A program made the translations under genes and the position numbers. This document shows, piece by piece, positions 61,136-64,000 of a stretch of 64,000 bases of DNA (positions are counted from its first letter, which is position 1; the number at the start of each line of letters is the position of its first letter). This stretch comes from Ascaphus truei (lineage: Eukaryota > Chordata > Amphibia > Anura > Ascaphidae), in contig CM071570.1 in the NCBI GenBank assembly GCA_036426205.1, positions 147,328,527 to 147,392,526 of the forward strand. The letters are read 5' to 3'. The notes below the pieces were generated by a model. It was not told where the DNA came from. It saw nothing but the letters and a program-made list of their open reading frames with translations, and ran no database searches.

Positions 61136-61444
61136 ATGAAAATACACCATGTTTTTCACATTTCCCTGTTGAAACCATTCCAGGAGAATCTGTTTCCTGA
61201 ACGGAACCTTCCTCCTCCTGACCCTGTTCTGGTGGATACCGAAGTGGAAATAATCATAGACTCCAGGTTACACCAAGGGAGACTCCAATACCTGGTCCAC
61301 TGGGGTGGCTATGGCCCAGAAGAAAGATCCTGGGAACCAATAGGTTTCGTACATGCTCCACGAATGGTCAGGGCTTTCCACCAAAGATATCCGGAGAAGC
61401 CTAGGAAAGATTGTCTGGAGAACGCACATGGGTGGGGGGATTAA
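61136..61444 (+). pseudogene. Sushi-type chromodomain
   Basis: HHVFHISLLKPF is followed by EIIIDSRLHQGRLQYLVHWGGYGPEERSWEP, a typical chromodomain of chromoviral Gypsy integrases (aromatic residues Y, W and W). It targets integration to chromatin marks. The frame is intact from 61136 to the TAA at 61442-61444, next to the 3' LTR. Confidence 0.92.
61431..61444 (+). other. polypurine tract
   Basis: GGGTGGGGGGATTAA immediately before the 3' LTR; it overlaps the pol stop codon. Confidence 0.65.
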
Positions 61445-61900
61445 TGTCAGGGTCTCAGTACCCATGAACACCCACCAGGACTGCTGCTGCTCTTGCTTCC
61501 AGACTCTGAAACCTGACACCTTTGCACCTGTCAGGCAGTACCCATGAACATCTACCGGGACTACAGCTGCTCCTGCTTCCAGACTTTGAAACGTGACACT
61601 TTTGCACCTGTCAGGCAGTACCCATGAAATCCACCGGGACAGCTGCTGCTCTTGCTTCCAGACTCTGAAACCTGACACCTCTGCACCTGTACCATGCCTC
61701 CAGCCAGACCTATATAAACCTCTCATGCCTGTTTATACTGGTTCCTCCAGCACCAGCTACATTTCTGTATTTGCTGCTGTTGCCTTTGTTGTTGTTGCCC
61801 TGTTCCGCAGTCCAAGTCCTGTTCCCAAGTCCCAGTCCTGTTCCCAAGTCCGGTCCTGTTCCCAAGTCCGGTCCTGTTCCTGTCTCCTCATTCTTGCCGC
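61445..61900 (+). repeat. 3' LTR, truncated, with internal tandem triplication
   Basis: Begins TGTCAGGGTCTCAGTACC. The first ~85 bp unit (CAGTACCCATGAACA ... CTTTGCACCTGT) occurs three times (61455, 61537, 61616), while the 5' LTR has it once. The LTR's normal 3' third is absent: sequence similarity is lost after CTGTCTCCT near 61888. TATATAA near 61711. Confidence 0.85.
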
Positions 61901-61909
61901 TTGCCGCTA

Positions 61910-62580
61910 AGGCAATGAAGGGGTTAAGGCCCAATAGCAGCTTTATTGGTGGCAATTACTGTTAGTAACCGCAATAGTAATTGAGGAGTTAACCCACCCT
62001 CTCTCACTACCTCCCAAGGAGGCCTAACCACCCTTCCCAGGCAACTACCCCCACCCTTCACCCATTCATTGGTACAGTGGGTACATCATGCTCATATAAT
62101 ATGGGCATGATTTACCACTTTTGCAAGAAATGGTGAAGGAATAAAAAAAAGGCCCAAATAAAACAATATTACGTTGCAAAATGAACATATTACTAATGCC
62201 ACTCAAACAATTGAATGGCACAGTGGGTACATCATGCCCATATAATGTGGGCATGAGTTAACACTTATGCCAGTCAATTGTCAACCTTAAATAAATCACA
62301 AACAAGATCCAATGCATTCAAAACAATCTCAAACTAAAAACAAATAAAGAGGTAAACAGAACAAAAATGCTACCAATCAATTAATCAAATCCAAAATAAA
62401 GACCAGAATAAACAATTAAAACACCAAAAGAAAACCATGAAAAAATAAAAATCCAAATTAACTGCATCATTCAAATTCAAAAGTCCACAAATAATCCAAA
62501 ATTAAAAAGCAAACACCTATGAAAAGCCAGAAATAAACAATTTAAAACACCACCAAAAATTCCAGAACACTACATCAATA
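61910..62580. repeat. interspersed repeat, related to 5040-5370
   Basis: AGGCCTAACCACCCT, CCCATTCATTGG, GTGGGTACATCATGC and ATATGGGCATGA strings parallel those at 5120-5220, and part of the unit repeats internally at 62215-62260. The right half is A-rich with repeated AAACAATT-type words. No coding sequence. Confidence 0.6.
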
Positions 62581-63690
62581 TGCAATATAAATTATCACCT
62601 CTATGCTGACGACACACAAATATACTTTTCAACACCTGACCTTACACCTGCTGTACAAACCAAAGTTTTTGAATGTCTCTCTGCTATATCATCCTGGATG
62701 GCCCTCCGTCGCCTTAAACTCAACATGGCTAAAACAGAGCTCCTCATACTTCCTCCCAAACCTGGCCCATCTACCTCCTTCCACATTACTGTTGGAACTA
62801 CCATCATTCACCCTCTCTCACATTCGCCCCTCACATTCAAAACATTTCTAAAACCTGTCGCTTTTTCCTCCGCAATATAACTAAGATACGCCCTTTCCTC
62901 TGTTGCTCGACTGCTAAAATTCTGACTCAGGCCCTCATTCTCTCCCGTCTTGATTACTGTAACCTCCTGCTGTCCGGCCTTCCTGCCTCTCACCTGTCTC
63001 CCCTACAATCTATCCTAAACGCTGCTGCCAGAATCCCTCTACTTTTTCCTAGATTTGTCTCAGCATCTCCCCTCATGAAATCCCTCTCCTGGCTTCCGAT
63101 CAAATCCCGCATCTCACACTCCATTCTTCTGCTCACTTTTAAAGCTTTACACTCTTCTGCCCCTCCTTACATCTCAGCCCTAATTTCTCGTTATGCACCA
63201 TCCAGACTCATGCGTTCTTCTCAAGGATGTCTTCTTTCTACCCCCTTTGTATCTAAAGCCCTCTCCCGCCTTTAACCTTTTTCACTGACTGCCCCACACC
63301 TCTGGAATGCCCTTCCCCTCAGTACCCGACTTGCACCCTCTCTATCCACCTTTAAGACCTACCTTAAGACACACTTGCTTAAAGAAGCATATGAATAGCA
63401 CTGTGGATATTCTGAACACATGATACATAAGCTTGGCCCCCTGCAGACGCACTTACCAGAACTCCCTCCTACTGTCTCTGTACGTTCTCCCTACCTACCA
63501 ATTAGACTGTAAGTTCCTCAGGGCAGGGATTCCTCTTCCTTAATGTTACTTTTATGTCTAAAGCACTTATTCCCATGATCTGTTATTTATATTATCTGTT
63601 ATTTATTTGATTACCCCATGTATTACTACTGTGAAGCGCTATGTACATTAATGGCGCTATATAAATAAAGACATACAATACAATAAATAG
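62580..63690 (+). pseudogene. L2-type LINE, 3' part
   Basis: Frames give YHLYADDTQIYFSTPDLTP (62591-62640, YADD catalytic pair), SAISSWMALRRLKLNMAKTE, the C-terminal LILSRLDYCNLLLSGLPAS-like part (62935-62990), LSWLPIKSRISHSILLLTFKALHSSAPPYIS (63080-63175), then a WNALP stretch. The 3' tail has TGTAAGTTCCTCAGGGCAGGG and GCGCTATATAAATAAAG (63650-63670), typical of L2 LINE ends in frogs. 5'-truncated, several frameshifts. Confidence 0.88.
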
Positions 63691-63805
63691 CATACACATT
63701 TAAAAACAAAGAACCAATATATATTTAAAAAACATACAAGCAAGCATTTGCTAAAACAACTTCTTACTGTATGAACAAACTTCTTGTGAACCATTTCCAA
63801 TCAAA

Positions 63806-63830
63806 TGTGACATCACAGGCCTATAAAAGC
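63806..63830 (+). promoter_or_regulatory. TATA-box-like promoter motif
   Basis: GTGACATCACAGGC followed by CTATAAAAGC, ~70-90 bp upstream of the first ATGs of the terminal ORF. The same pair of motifs occurs at 16003-16024. A CRE-like TGACATCA and TATAAAA spaced this way look like a Pol II core promoter of a repeat. Confidence 0.45.
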
Positions 63831-63908
63831 CTGTGCAGCCTCATTTGACAGCAAGAAACCAGGAGGACATCCTCCTCCAATAGGATTACAAGGGCATGCC
63901 TGCTAAAG

Positions 63909-64000
63909 ATGAATGAGGATGAAGAAGATGAAGAAAATGAAGAAGATGAAGAAGAAGATACAGAAGAAGAAGAAGATAGAAGACCCCGAAAGAGCAAAAA
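63909..64000 (+). CDS. acidic ORF, partial at window end
   Basis: From ATG 63909: MNEDEEDEENEEDEEEDTEEE then a basic RRPRKSK, still open at the window edge. An earlier ATG (63895) stops after six codons. GAA/GAT repeats make the frame prone to be low-complexity chance, but it is positioned after a TATA-like motif and may be the N-terminus of a transposon protein. Function unknown. Confidence 0.3.
   Translation, partial: MNEDEEDEENEEDEEEDTEEEEDRRPRKSK

Larger units (their letters stand above)
50480..61900 (+). mobile_element. Sushi-type chromodomain Gypsy element, interrupted
   Basis: A plus-strand Ty3/Gypsy element with 5' LTR 50480-50946 (TGTCAGGG ... CTTGACA), gag, protease (DSGA), RT (YLDD), RNase H, integrase, chromodomain, purine tract and truncated 3' LTR from 61445. 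It is broken by a foldback palindrome (with an assembly duplication) inside the RT and by an LTR-like insertion after RNase H. Gag belongs to the family from which the mammalian PEG10/RTL genes arose. Inactive. Confidence 0.92.

Overview
This is vertebrate, most likely frog (anuran), intronic DNA on the + strand of the kainate-type ionotropic glutamate receptor gene grik2. Two host exons are visible: 20037..20180 (48 codons) and 38744..38851 (36 codons). Both are phase 0 with AG acceptors and GT donors, and both encode the end of the amino-terminal ligand-binding-protein-like domain. An 18.6 kb intron separates them. The rest of the window is intron filled with transposable elements. The frog assignment rests on the receptor match and the repeat mix (L1/Tx1-type LINE, CR1/L2/Rex1-like LINEs, RTE, Penelope-like element, PNMA-like and Sushi-type Gypsy elements, Tc1/mariner, hammerhead-bearing repeats). 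The species cannot be named from sequence alone.

Layout. 1-9.9 kb: simple repeats, palindromic MITE-like hairpins, a dead Tc1/mariner (6815-8102) and two hammerhead-ribozyme-like sites (2303-2343 +, 9717-9763 -). 10.1-14.2 kb: the 5' part of a minus-strand LTR element with unfamiliar ORFs, one with a CxxC/CxxC zinc-ribbon-like motif. 14.4-15.5 kb: a CR1/L2-type LINE endonuclease fragment split by a palindromic MITE. 18.1-19.8 kb: a Penelope-like element fragment with a GIY-YIG endonuclease and a decayed hammerhead downstream. 22.6-25.6 kb: a rearranged RTE-type LINE with ~290 bp inverted repeats. 27.24-35.7 kb: a Rex1/L2-like LINE cut in two by a 7 kb minus-strand L1/Tx1-type element with a 14 bp target-site duplication. 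That L1 was itself hit by a 281 bp GC-rich TA-flanked MITE. 36.2-37.5 kb: a hammerhead-bearing repeat between two ~330 bp direct repeats. 40.4-48.9 kb: a complete but inactive minus-strand Gypsy element with 1.3 kb LTRs, CATA target duplication, PNMA-like Gag, and NRF-1-like and YY1-like sites in the LTRs. 50.5-61.9 kb: a plus-strand Sushi-type chromodomain Gypsy element interrupted by a ~1.9 kb foldback palindrome and an LTR-like insertion. 62.6-63.7 kb: an L2-type LINE 3' end. The window ends in the start of an acidic ORF.

Two points matter most. First, four hammerhead-ribozyme-like folds were recognised by eye. Those at 36726-36770 and 9717-9763 keep all three stems, the GAAA core and a cleavable GUH site. 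Second, 53873-57262 is almost certainly a false duplication of 50278-53740. It repeats LTR, gag, pol and one arm of the palindrome with dense single-base indels, and leads to a 15-N gap whose flanks abut when compared with the opposite arm. Protein-coding potential in the retroelements is broken almost everywhere, so the only functional protein-coding sequence supported here is the two grik2 exons.
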